Of a DNA stretch of 41,360 bases, positions 8,184 through 15,323 are shown in pieces. The translations under genes and the position numbers were made by a program. The notes under the pieces were generated by a model. It was not told where the DNA came from, searched no databases, and worked only from the letters and a program-made list of their open reading frames with translations. The first letter of the stretch is position 1; each line of letters begins with the position of its first letter. Source of the DNA: an uncultured Prevotellaceae bacterium (GTDB lineage Bacteria; Bacteroidota; Bacteroidia; Bacteroidales; Bacteroidaceae); contig ONCH01000019.1 of assembly GCA_900316265.1 (NCBI GenBank), positions 1-41,360 on the forward strand, given 5' to 3'.

Positions 8184-8804
8184 ATGAATAAGGAGGAGAA
8201 TTTTGTAATTACCATCAGCCGCCAGTTCGGCACGGGTGGACACGAGATTGGAGCGGAGCTTGCACGCAGGCTCAGAGTAAAGTTGCTGGACAAGCAAATA
8301 CTGAATGCGGTAGCTGGGCGCATCCATGCAGTAGAGGATGCCGTAGATAAAATCGAGACCCGCAATCCCTTGTGGCGCGACGATTTCACCAACTTCTATC
8401 GTACCTACATGTCTAACGCAGAGTATAATGGACAGGAGCACGATCAGACCAGTCGTGAGTTGTTCCGTGCGCAGTGTGAGGCCATCCGCCAGATTGCGGA
8501 AGAAGAGTCGTGTGTCATTGTTGGACGTTGTGGTTTCGACATCTTTGCCAACCATCCTAACTGCCTGAAAATCTTCGTACACGCCAGTCTGGACAGTCGT
8601 AAGCGCCGCATTGCTGAGCGCTATGACATCAGCGAGTACGATGCTGCAGCCATGATTGTCGACAACGACTACAGTCGTGAACTCTACACCAAGACCTTCA
8701 CAGGTCGCGACTGGACCGATGCCACCAACTACGACATCGCCCTCGATGTCCGCAAGTTTGGCGTCAATGGTGCCGTCGACTTCCTGATGAATTGCATAGA
8801 GTAA
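8184..8804 (+). CDS. cytidylate kinase-like family protein
   Basis: A 206-residue P-loop-type protein of the cytidylate-kinase-like family. It opens with ITISRQFGTGGHEIGAELARRL, where the glycine-rich stretch takes the place of the nucleotide-binding loop. It continues with SCVIVGRCGFDIF and VHASLDSRKRRIAERYDIS, the Arg-rich lid region. Family members are thought to phosphorylate small substrates using ATP, but true CMP kinase (cmk) is a different protein and the substrate here is not known. It has its own promoter at 8113-8144 and converges with mnmA, whose stop lies 20 bases away. Confidence 0.8.
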   Translation: MNKEENFVITISRQFGTGGHEIGAELARRLRVKLLDKQILNAVAGRIHAVEDAVDKIETRNPLWRDDFTNFYRTYMSNAEYNGQEHDQTSRELFRAQCEAIRQIAEEESCVIVGRCGFDIFANHPNCLKIFVHASLDSRKRRIAERYDISEYDAAAMIVDNDYSRELYTKTFTGRDWTDATNYDIALDVRKFGVNGAVDFLMNCIE

Positions 8805-8824
8805 AAAGATTGCAATAAATAGGC

Positions 8825-10003
8825 TTATACGGTGATTTCGCCACTGCCGTAACAACGGTGGTGGCGATTGTCGTAGATGACGCAGAACTGGCCAGGGGCA
8901 ACGCCGTGGATAGGCTGTGCGGCATGGACCAGATAGCGGCCATTGCCTTGAGACTCTAAGGTGGCAGGGATGAATTCGGGTGTGTGGCGAATCTTAATGG
9001 TCACTTCGTGAGGGGTGAGAGGTGAGGGGTGAGAGGTGAGAGGATAGTTAAAGCACTCCTCTAACGGTAGGGTTAGATGGTGGAAGTCTCGGATGGGGAA
9101 GTCCTGCTTGTAGGCCGTTTCTGGGTCGTAGCCGTGAGAAACGTAGATAATGTTCTGCTCAATGTCTTTCTTGACCACAAACCACGGACCGCCACCAAGT
9201 CCCATGCCTTTGCGCTGTCCAATGGTGTGGAACCAGTGGCCCTTGTGATGGCCGATGAGCTTGCCTGTCTCCAGCTCGACGACGTCGCCAGGCAATTCGC
9301 CCAGATAGCGACGGAGGTAGTCGTTATAATTGATTTTACCTAGGAAGCAGATGCCTTGCGAGTCTTTGCGCTTAGCGTTGACCAGATGCTCGCGCTCGGC
9401 AATCTCACGCACCTCATCCTTCATCATGTGGCCAATGGGGAAGAGGGCTTTCGCCAATTGCCAGTCGTAGATCTGTGCCAGGAAGTCGGTCTGGTCCTTC
9501 ACAGGGTCAGGGCTGGTGCAGAGCCAGACCCTCTCTTTCTCCCCCTGTGTAGGGGGAGTATTTGTAGCCTCCCCTAAACAGGGGAGGTTGGCGGGGTCTC
9601 TCTCAGTGGTGGCATAGTGGCCTGTGGCGATGAGGTCGTAGTCGTGGCCTCGCTTTTCGTGGAAGGCACCGAACTTGATGAGACGGTTGCACATGACGTC
9701 TGGATTGGGGGTCAGTCCTGCGCGTACCTTATCCATAGTATATTGCGTCACCTGGTCCCAATACTCACGATGGCAGTCGATGACCTCCAACTTGCAACCG
9801 TACTTGTGACTGACAGCTGTCGCCATCTCCAAATCCTCCTCAGAAGAGCAGTCCCACTCCTCTTCCTCCTCCGGACCAATCTTGATATAGAAACAGTCGG
9901 GCTGCAGGCCCTGACGAACCAGTTCGTAGAGCACGACGCTGGAGTCGACACCGCCTGAGAGCAGCACGGCGATATGCTTATTCTCTAATTCCTTGATATT
10001 CAT
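8825..10003 (-). CDS. mnmA: tRNA-specific 2-thiouridylase MnmA with two repeat-derived inserts
   Basis: MnmA adds sulfur to U34 of tRNA-Lys, -Glu and -Gln using ATP and a sulfur-relay donor. The 392-residue protein has the PP-loop motif SGGVDSS (16-22), catalytic Cys105 in PDVMCNRLIKF and Cys219 in DSQGICFLG, and the conserved GHYA and TIGQRKG segments. Two stretches are foreign to the family. About residues 137-157 (containing TNTPPTQGEKER) are encoded by twin hairpins at 9539-9587. About residues 320-333 ([14 protein letters not shown]) are encoded by a GGTGAG-type repeat at 9008-9043. Both keep the frame and fall in likely surface loops away from the two cysteines, so the enzyme is probably active. 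A -7 box lies six bases before the ATG. Confidence 0.95.
   Translation of the reverse strand: MNIKELENKHIAVLLSGGVDSSVVLYELVRQGLQPDCFYIKIGPEEEEEWDCSSEEDLEMATAVSHKYGCKLEVIDCHREYWDQVTQYTMDKVRAGLTPNPDVMCNRLIKFGAFHEKRGHDYDLIATGHYATTERDPANLPCLGEATNTPPTQGEKERVWLCTSPDPVKDQTDFLAQIYDWQLAKALFPIGHMMKDEVREIAEREHLVNAKRKDSQGICFLGKINYNDYLRRYLGELPGDVVELETGKLIGHHKGHWFHTIGQRKGMGLGGGPWFVVKKDIEQNIIYVSHGYDPETAYKQDFPIRDFHHLTLPLEECFNYPLTSHPSPLTPHEVTIKIRHTPEFIPATLESQGNGRYLVHAAQPIHGVAPGQFCVIYDNRHHRCYGSGEITV
9008..9043. repeat. GGTGAGR repeat, copy A4, inside mnmA
   Basis: Five 7-base units (GGGTGAG/AGGTGAG) in frame within mnmA. They are translated on the minus strand as an SPLTxHP-type peptide. Confidence 0.9.
9539..9587. 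repeat. twin palindromic hairpin element inside mnmA
   Basis: Two adjacent hairpins have the same geometry. The first pairs CTCCCCC (9539-9545) with GGGGGAG (9552-9558) around TGTGTA. The second pairs CCTCCCC (9568-9574) with GGGGAGG (9581-9587) around TAAACA. Each has a 7-bp stem and a 6-base loop. The element is in frame and adds about 20 residues to MnmA. Confidence 0.85.
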
Positions 10004-10008
10004 GGCTG

Positions 10009-10016
10009 CAAAGGTA
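10009..10016 (-). promoter_or_regulatory. -7 box immediately upstream of mnmA
   Basis: The minus strand reads TACCTTTG with only five bases between the box and the mnmA ATG at 10003. This predicts a transcript with little or no leader. No TTTG was seen at the ideal -33 spacing. Confidence 0.6.
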
Positions 10017-10113
10017 CGAATAATTTGACCACGGATGATACGGATGGCAGGGATTATTTCGTAAAAGTTGTTAAATAATAGCTTAATTTCATTGTCATTT
10101 CAGAAAAAGTACA

Positions 10114-10121
10114 TATCTTTG
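10114..10121 (+). promoter_or_regulatory. -7 box for the SPFH operon
   Basis: TATCTTTG lies 56 bases before the ATG at 10178. Two GATATC palindromes (10123-10128 and 10134-10139) follow at once, around the expected transcription start, and could be an operator. The small ribbon-helix-helix-like protein at the end of this operon is a possible binder, which is inference only. Confidence 0.6.
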
Positions 10122-10177
10122 CGATATCAAAATGATATCAAAACAGAAACAATTATCGACTTAAAACATTAACGATT

Positions 10178-11146
10178 ATGGAGAACAAGGAATTTGCCTT
10201 CAAAGGCTTGGTACTGAATGGATTCTTGATGTTGTTTGTCAACATCGCTGTTCTGTTGGCCATCATTGCTGGATTCGTTATCAGCATCATGGATCTGAAT
10301 GCTACCGATGGAGAGATGGGTGGATGGATGCTGGCAGGCTGTTTTGTCCTGCTGATAGTGAATATCGCTATGTGGTGTGGCTTTATGATGCTGGAACCCA
10401 ACGAGGCCCGCGCCCTGACGTGGTTTGGTAAGTATTCCGGCACGTTTGCTGAGGCTGGCTACTATTGGAGAAATCCGTTCTATGGCTCGAAGAAATTGTC
10501 ACTGCGTGCTCGTAACCTGGACGCTGAGCCTATCAAGGTGAACGACAAGGTGGGTAATCCCGTGATGATTGGTCTCGTGCTGGTCTGGAAGCTGAAGGAT
10601 ACCTATAAGGCACTCTTCGAGGTGGACACCCAGACGATGGCAACTGTTTCTCAGGGACAGTTGGGAGCCGACGTGAAGAGCATCATGAATGCTTTGGAGA
10701 AGTTTGTGCGCGTACAGAGCGATGCAGCCCTCCGCCAGGTGGCTGGTCAGTATGCCTACGACGATGAGGACGGTGGCAAGGGTGAGTTGACACTGCGTTC
10801 AGGTAGTGAGGAAATCAATGAACTACTGGAGCAGAAACTGGACGATCGTCTGGCATTGGCAGGCATCGAGGTTGTGGAGGCTCGCATCAACTACCTGGCT
10901 TACGCCCCAGAAATTGCTGCCGTTATGTTACGCCGTCAGCAAGCTTCGGCAATCATCACTGCCCGTGAGAAGATTGTTGAGGGTGCCGTATCGATGGTGA
11001 AGATGGCACTCGACAAGCTGTCGAAAGAAGAAGTGGTGGAGCTGGATGACGATAAAAAGGCCGCAATGGTCTCGAACCTGCTCGTAGTACTCTGCGGTGA
11101 CGACTCCGCTCAGCCTGTGGTGAATACAGGAACGCTGAACCATTAA
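10178..11146 (+). CDS. SPFH/Band 7 domain membrane protein
   Basis: This 322-residue protein has two N-terminal transmembrane helices (about residues 10-37 and 50-72), then an SPFH/Band 7 domain. The domain begins at MMLEPNEARALTWFGKYSGTF and continues through YYWRNPF and VNDKVGNPVMIGLVLVWKLKD, followed by a helical C-terminal part (LEQKLDDRLALAGIEVVEARI, REKIVEGAVSMV). SPFH proteins oligomerise on membranes as scaffolds and often work with membrane proteases. No NfeD or HflC partner is nearby. Two tiny genes follow on the same strand, a 45-residue protein and an Arc-like protein. I recall this trio as recurring in Bacteroidales, so they may form one unit. Confidence 0.85.
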   Translation: MENKEFAFKGLVLNGFLMLFVNIAVLLAIIAGFVISIMDLNATDGEMGGWMLAGCFVLLIVNIAMWCGFMMLEPNEARALTWFGKYSGTFAEAGYYWRNPFYGSKKLSLRARNLDAEPIKVNDKVGNPVMIGLVLVWKLKDTYKALFEVDTQTMATVSQGQLGADVKSIMNALEKFVRVQSDAALRQVAGQYAYDDEDGGKGELTLRSGSEEINELLEQKLDDRLALAGIEVVEARINYLAYAPEIAAVMLRRQQASAIITAREKIVEGAVSMVKMALDKLSKEEVVELDDDKKAAMVSNLLVVLCGDDSAQPVVNTGTLNH

Positions 11147-11175
11147 GATGCTAGATGGCTGATGTAAGATGTAAT
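11147..11175. repeat. short AGATG-type degenerate repeat after the SPFH gene
   Basis: Directly after the SPFH stop codon the sequence repeats AGATG/TGATG units at about 7-8-base spacing (AGATGCTAGATGGCTGATG and onwards). It resembles a decayed copy of the interspersed short tandem repeats seen elsewhere in the window. Evidence is weak. Confidence 0.35.
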
Positions 11176-11197
11176 AAGTAACAATTGAAAGATAACG

Positions 11198-11335
11198 ATG
11201 AAAAGATACGAATATAAAAAGGTGTATGTCCTGTGGGGTATGGAGCGTAAGTTGAACCAGTTAGGCTATGAAGGCTGGGAACTGGTGGCTGTGGACAACT
11301 GCGTGATGTTTCTGAAACGAGAATACAACGATTAA
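11198..11335 (+). CDS. 45-residue DUF4177-like small protein
   Basis: A short gene reads MKRYEYKKVYVLWG, then RKLNQLGYEGWELVAVD and a charged end LKREYND. The pattern Y-E-Y-K-x-V followed by LNxLGxEGWELVAV is that of the DUF4177 small-protein family, whose function is unknown. The stop codon (11333-11335) overlaps the ATG of the next gene by one base (TAATG), so the two are translationally coupled, and it lies 51 bases after the SPFH gene. Conserved composition and coupling support it as real despite its length. Confidence 0.8.
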   Translation: MKRYEYKKVYVLWGMERKLNQLGYEGWELVAVDNCVMFLKREYND

Positions 11336-11529
11336 TGGCCGACAAGGAGAAAAATACCAAGAGTTTTATTCTTCGCGTTGACGCTGAGACGATGAATGCG
11401 ATAGAGGCTTGGGCTGCGGACGAGTTCCGCAGCACCAATGGCCAGCTACAGTGGATTATCACTGAGGCGTTGCGCAAGGCTAAACGATTACCTAAAAAGA
11501 GTAAAGGGGAATCGAAGAGTGAAGAGTGA
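11335..11529 (+). CDS. Arc-like ribbon-helix-helix small protein
   Basis: A 64-residue protein with the start SFILRVDAETMNAIEAWAADEF and the following NGQLQWIITEALRKAKR. This is the beta-strand plus two-helix layout of Arc/MetJ-type ribbon-helix-helix DNA-binding proteins. It is coupled by overlap to the DUF4177-like gene and would be the third gene of the SPFH operon, possibly its own repressor (inference). The last residues (KKSKGESKSEE) are encoded by a GAGTGAA-type repeat, so the tail was probably added by a repeat insertion that replaced the original stop. Confidence 0.75.
   Translation: MADKEKNTKSFILRVDAETMNAIEAWAADEFRSTNGQLQWIITEALRKAKRLPKKSKGESKSEE
11497..11529. repeat. GAGTGAA-type short repeat forming the 3' end of the Arc-like gene
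   Basis: AAGAGTAAAGGGGAATCGAA followed by GAGTGAAGAGTGA, 7-base units with drift. The last unit supplies the TGA stop. It is another member of the window's short tandem repeat set, with a different unit from GGTGAGR. Confidence 0.6.
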
Positions 11530-11564
11530 AAATACCGCGAGGCTTAATAAGCTTCGCGGTATTT
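11530..11564. terminator. bidirectional hairpin terminator overlapping the rsgA 3' end
   Basis: AAATACCGCGA (11530-11540) pairs perfectly with TCGCGGTATTT (11554-11564), with an inner GCTT/AAGC stem. The rsgA stop at 11544 lies inside the hairpin, so the last rsgA codons are also the terminator stem. Confidence 0.85.
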
Positions 11565-12506
11565 GTTTTCGTCCTTGTCGTCGAGCATGGAGAGGTACGA
11601 CTGGTAACGGCTTTGCGCAATGTAGTGGTCTTCGACGGCTTTGAGTACTGCACAGCCCGGTTCGTGGGTGTGCGTACAGTCACTGAAGCGGCATTGCTTG
11701 GAGAATTCAAAGATTTCCTTGAAGTAGCTTGTCAGCTCTTCGCGCTCCATGTCGAAGGTGCCGAAACCCTTGATGCCTGGGGTGTCGATGAGCCAACTTT
11801 TAGAGGTGAGAGGTGAGTGGTGAGAGGTGAGAGGTGAGGGGTGAGTGGTGAGAGGAATCATCTCGGAGAAGGTGGTGGTGTGCATGCCAGTCTGGTGCGC
11901 ATCGCTGATTTCTGCAGTGCGCTGGTTGGCGTGGGGTACCAGTCGATTGATGAGCGTTGACTTGCCCACACCGCTGTTGCCACTGAGCAACGTTATCTTT
12001 CCCTCTAAAAGCGGGCGCAATTCCTCTACGCCTACGCCTGTCTCTGCTGAGATGGCGCGACACTCATAGCCGATGGTCTCGTAGAGGTCAATCATCATCT
12101 GCTGGTAGTGTAGCTCGTCGTCGTTGAGCACGTCCACCTTATTAAATATAAGGATGACAGGCACACGGTATGCTTCGGCAGAAGCCAGGAAGCGGTCGAT
12201 GAACGTTGTGCTGGTCTCCGGCTTCGAGACGGTGACGATGAGCAATGCCTGGTCGACATTTGCCGCGAGGATGTGGCTCTGCTTCGACAGGTTTATGCTT
12301 TTGCGGATGATGTAGTTGCGGCGATCGTCAATTTCCGTAATCCAGTTGCCTTCACCCACGGTGACGTGGTCGCCTACGGCCACAGGGTTCGTGGAGCGTA
12401 TTCCTTTGATGCGGAAATTGCCCTTTACCTTACAATCAAGGAGCTGGCCATCGTCCGTGAGGACGGTGTACCAGCTACCAGTATTCTTAATGACGAGTCC
12501 TTTCAA
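11544..12506 (-). CDS. rsgA: ribosome small-subunit GTPase RsgA with a repeat insert in the G domain
   Basis: RsgA is a circularly permuted GTPase that checks late 30S assembly. The 320-residue protein has an N-terminal OB fold, G4 FNKVDV (121-126), G1 GNSGVGKST (176-184), the HTTT switch (209-212), G3 DTPGIKGFG (241-249) and a C-terminal zinc site with [14 protein letters not shown]. Residues about 219-236 ([18 protein letters not shown]) are encoded by a GGTGAG-type repeat. They replace the short hairpin that normally links the switch to G3, so a repeat was accepted in the most functional loop of the domain. The gene follows frr by seven bases and is probably co-transcribed with it. Confidence 0.95.
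   Translation of the reverse strand: MKGLVIKNTGSWYTVLTDDGQLLDCKVKGNFRIKGIRSTNPVAVGDHVTVGEGNWITEIDDRRNYIIRKSINLSKQSHILAANVDQALLIVTVSKPETSTTFIDRFLASAEAYRVPVILIFNKVDVLNDDELHYQQMMIDLYETIGYECRAISAETGVGVEELRPLLEGKITLLSGNSGVGKSTLINRLVPHANQRTAEISDAHQTGMHTTTFSEMIPLTTHPSPLTSHHSPLTSKSWLIDTPGIKGFGTFDMEREELTSYFKEIFEFSKQCRFSDCTHTHEPGCAVLKAVEDHYIAQSRYQSYLSMLDDKDENKYREAY
11802..11855. repeat. GGTGAGR repeat, copy A5, inside rsgA (longest copy)
   Basis: Seven to eight 7-base units (AGGTGAG, GGGTGAG, TGGTGAG) over 54 bases, an exact multiple of three. On the minus strand the repeat is translated as PSPLT/HHSPLT heptad-like peptide. Confidence 0.9.
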
Positions 12507-12513
12507 TTGTCAA

Positions 12514-13074
12514 TTAAACTGTCATGATTTCCTTGTTCTTGGCATCCATCAGCTCGTCGAGCTTCTTGATGTACTTGTCGTGCAGTTTCTGTAGGTCGTT
12601 CTCTGCGTCCTTCTCCAAGTCCTCAGAGAGACCGTCCTTGATGGCTTTCTTCAACTTCTCCTTGATGTCGGCACGAACGTTGCGCACCTCTACCTTTGCC
12701 TTCTCAGCAATCTTGTTGCACTGCTTTACCAGATCGCGACGGCGCTCCTCGGTGGGCTGGGGGATACCCAGACGGATAATCTCGCCATTGTTCTCTGGTG
12801 TAATGCCTACGTCAGAGTCCATGATGGCCTTCTCGATGTCGCGAATCTGCTTCTTGTCCCACGGCTTGATGGCAATGGTGCGTGCATCGGGTGTAGAGAT
12901 GTTGGCAACTTGGTTCAGGGGTACTTTTGAACCATAAGATTCCACACGTACACCATCGAGGATGGCTACGTTGGCACGGCCGGCGCGAACACGGCTCAGC
13001 TCCTCCTCCAGGAACATAGCGGCCATCTGCATGCGCTCTTCTGCCGCTGATAAAGTCTGTTTTACGTCAATCAT
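12514..13074 (-). CDS. frr: ribosome recycling factor
   Basis: RRF, with EF-G, splits the post-termination ribosome. The 186-residue length is typical. It has the conserved start ELSRVRAGRANVAILDGVRVESYGS and the segments DARTIAIKPWDK, SDVGITPENNG and IRLGIPQPTEERRRDLVK that define the three-helix and beta domains. The C-terminal helix ends KKLDELMDAKNKEIMTV. rsgA follows at a 7-base distance. A -7 box is found at 13110-13103. Confidence 0.98.
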   Translation of the reverse strand: MIDVKQTLSAAEERMQMAAMFLEEELSRVRAGRANVAILDGVRVESYGSKVPLNQVANISTPDARTIAIKPWDKKQIRDIEKAIMDSDVGITPENNGEIIRLGIPQPTEERRRDLVKQCNKIAEKAKVEVRNVRADIKEKLKKAIKDGLSEDLEKDAENDLQKLHDKYIKKLDELMDAKNKEIMTV

Positions 13075-13102
13075 ATTTTTCTTGTTAGTGTGATATTTGG
13101 TA

Positions 13103-13110
13103 CAAAGATA
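13103..13110 (-). promoter_or_regulatory. -7 box for frr-rsgA
   Basis: The minus strand reads TATCTTTG, 28 bases before the frr ATG. It faces away from the kinase promoter on the other strand, so the two operons diverge. Confidence 0.65.
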
Positions 13111-13162
13111 CGAACTAAATTCGGAGTATGCAAGGCATTTTGAAAAAAAAGTTAGAAAAAAT

Positions 13163-13193
13163 TTTGTAAAGTGCCATAAGTTTTATACCTTTG
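13163..13193 (+). promoter_or_regulatory. TTTG-N19-TACCTTTG promoter for the kinase array
   Basis: TTTG (13163-13166) and TACCTTTG (13186-13193) with a 19-base spacer are a full match to the Bacteroidota promoter. Downstream, ATGATTCTA occurs twice (13207 and 13227); the first opens only a five-codon reading frame before a stop. No other clear promoter was seen inside the four kinases, so they may form one long transcript. Confidence 0.75.
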
Positions 13194-13226
13194 CCTACAT
13201 AAACCTATGATTCTATTAGCCTAAGA

Positions 13227-15323
13227 ATGATTCTACAAATGATAGAAATGTCGTTATGGAGCCTCAATCACTACGCGCTCGCACTGAGTGCCGTGTTGTT
13301 GGTGGCGATACTGGTTGTGGTACTCTACAATCGAGTATACATGAGACGTGCCAATGAGGCCAATGCCCGCCGCAAGGAGCAGAATGCCCATTTGGCACTG
13401 GTGTTGCAAGCCGGACGCTTACGTATCTGGAAGTATCTTCCTGCTACCCGCCACTACCTTTTCCTCTCTGAGGAAGGTACGATGGAGCAGCGTTATAACC
13501 CTATCGATTTCCAGCAGTTCTTCGAACGCGACGACTTCGAACGCTTGCGCACAGCCATCTTCGATATCTGTGAGGGCAAGCAGAACAGTGCCGTTCTTAC
13601 GCTGGTCAGCAATGCCAAGGACGATGCTTTCCTGCGCCATTACGAGATGACTGTTTCTGTGGACCGTCGTGACAGTAGAGGTCGTGTGACCAGTATTCTC
13701 GGTATCCAACACGATGTGACAGATGAGTATCGCCGTCTGGAAACTGTCAACCAGCTGTTGCTGCGCTACCATACGGTGTTCAGTACGTCGCTTGTTGATA
13801 TGCTGTACTACGACAACAAAGGTGTCTTGCAGGATATTAATGAGCGCGCCTGTCAGGCCTTTGGCGTTCCTAACCGTGAGTATGTGCTGAACAACAAGTT
13901 CCTGCTGAAGAACAACCCCTTCTTTGGTGATGTCAACCTTGAGACGATGGACAATACGCGAACCTCCTGTATTGTCGATTTCGGTGACTATACCGATCCT
14001 GTCTATCATATAGATGAGCTAGGTCTGGCCGACAAGAAGATGTATTACGAGTCAACCATCAACCCCATCCGTGATGCCGACGGCAATCTGGAGGGTGTCT
14101 ATATGGCAGGCCGTGATATTACGGAGATGGTAGTGTCGTACCGCAGACAAAAGGAGGGTGCTGAGAAATTGCGCAAGGTGAACGAAGACATCCGCCAGTA
14201 TATCTCTAACATCAACTATGCCCTGCGCATCAGTGACATCCGCATGGTGAACTACTATCCGAAGTCGTTCACGCTGGAGATGTCCGACAACATCACCCAG
14301 TCGCAGATGAAGCTGTCGCAGTTGCGATGCATCCGACTGGCAACGCCCCGTTTCCGCCGTACTGTGTCGAGCGTACTGAACCGTATGGACCACTTGTCAC
14401 CTTATAATATTCAGGTCAATATCGAAACGGAGATACGTGACAAGAAAGGCCGTCAGATATGGTTGCTGTTCAACCTGGTGCCCATGGTCGATGCTGATGG
14501 TAAAGTGGAGCGTTATTTCGGCATGTGTCGTAACATGACTGATATGGTGGAGACGGAGAACCGCCTGGCCGTAGAGACCAAGAAAGCCCAGGAGACCGAG
14601 TTACTGAAGCAGTCGTTCCTCTCCAATATGAGCTACGAGATTCGTACCCCGTTGAACAATGTCGTAGGCTTTGCCGGACTGTTCAATTCTCCGCATGATG
14701 AGGCCGATGAGCCCGCCTTCGTGGAACAGATTAAGACCAACTCCAACAATATGTTGACACTGGTCAACGACGTTATGCTGCTCTCCAGCCTTGACGCCAA
14801 TATGGTGGAATACCGCAAGGACGACATCGACTTCGCACAGATCTTCGCCAGCCATTGTCAGATGGGGTGGAGCAATGCTAACCCACAAATCAAGACCATT
14901 ATCGACAATCCTTATGAAAGTCTGGTGGTGAACATCGACATGGAGCATGTGGGCAAGGTTATCGAGAAACTCTGCTGGCTGTCGGCACTGACGTTGAAGG
15001 AAGGCTATGCCAAGGCTCGTTATGAATATCGTCGTGGCGAACTCCTGATTACCATCGAGGATACTGGCGACGGCATTCCAGAGGAAGGCATGGCCCATAT
15101 CTTCGACCGTTTTGTACACAACATCGACAACCATCTGTTGGGTACCGGTCTCGATTTGCCTATCGTTCAGGCTATTGTCCGCCAGATGGGTGGCACCATT
15201 GAGATAGAGTCCAAGCTACACCAGGGCACTACCGCATGGGTTTCTATTCCCTGTGAGGCCAAGAACATTGAGAGACGTCGTGAAGAAATTACTGCAAACA
15301 CCACAGAAAACATGCTACTATGA
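13227..15323 (+). CDS. PAS-domain histidine kinase homolog, H-box His replaced by Tyr (kinase 1)
   Basis: This 698-residue protein has one N-terminal transmembrane helix (about 16-36) and almost no periplasmic part. About three PAS-like domains follow, with linkers GIQHDVTDEYR, GRDITEMV and CRNMTDMV. The dimerisation segment reads SNMSYEIRTPLNNVVGFA, where the usual MSHEIRTPLN has Tyr470 in place of the phospho-accepting His. In the ATPase domain the N-box Asn is also lost (KLCWLSALT where kinase 2 has TNFVTNAVKYT). G1 is intact (DTGDGIP), but G2 reads GTGLDLPIV with Asp for Gly. It is therefore unlikely to phosphorylate itself and looks like a pseudokinase or allosteric partner. Its stop overlaps the start of kinase 2 (ATGA). 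Starts at M6 or M8 are possible alternatives. Confidence 0.9.
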   Translation: MILQMIEMSLWSLNHYALALSAVLLVAILVVVLYNRVYMRRANEANARRKEQNAHLALVLQAGRLRIWKYLPATRHYLFLSEEGTMEQRYNPIDFQQFFERDDFERLRTAIFDICEGKQNSAVLTLVSNAKDDAFLRHYEMTVSVDRRDSRGRVTSILGIQHDVTDEYRRLETVNQLLLRYHTVFSTSLVDMLYYDNKGVLQDINERACQAFGVPNREYVLNNKFLLKNNPFFGDVNLETMDNTRTSCIVDFGDYTDPVYHIDELGLADKKMYYESTINPIRDADGNLEGVYMAGRDITEMVVSYRRQKEGAEKLRKVNEDIRQYISNINYALRISDIRMVNYYPKSFTLEMSDNITQSQMKLSQLRCIRLATPRFRRTVSSVLNRMDHLSPYNIQVNIETEIRDKKGRQIWLLFNLVPMVDADGKVERYFGMCRNMTDMVETENRLAVETKKAQETELLKQSFLSNMSYEIRTPLNNVVGFAGLFNSPHDEADEPAFVEQIKTNSNNMLTLVNDVMLLSSLDANMVEYRKDDIDFAQIFASHCQMGWSNANPQIKTIIDNPYESLVVNIDMEHVGKVIEKLCWLSALTLKEGYAKARYEYRRGELLITIEDTGDGIPEEGMAHIFDRFVHNIDNHLLGTGLDLPIVQAIVRQMGGTIEIESKLHQGTTAWVSIPCEAKNIERRREEITANTTENMLL

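Noticed and set aside
5631-11855. GGTGAGR repeats as a CRISPR array
   Set aside because: The units are 7 bases with no spacers, copies are kilobases apart, and several lie in frame inside genes.
13207-13224. Five-codon upstream frame (MILLA) as an attenuator before kinase 1
   Set aside because: It is too short for attenuation logic and there is no hairpin pair; the duplicated ATGATTCTA is more simply a small local duplication.
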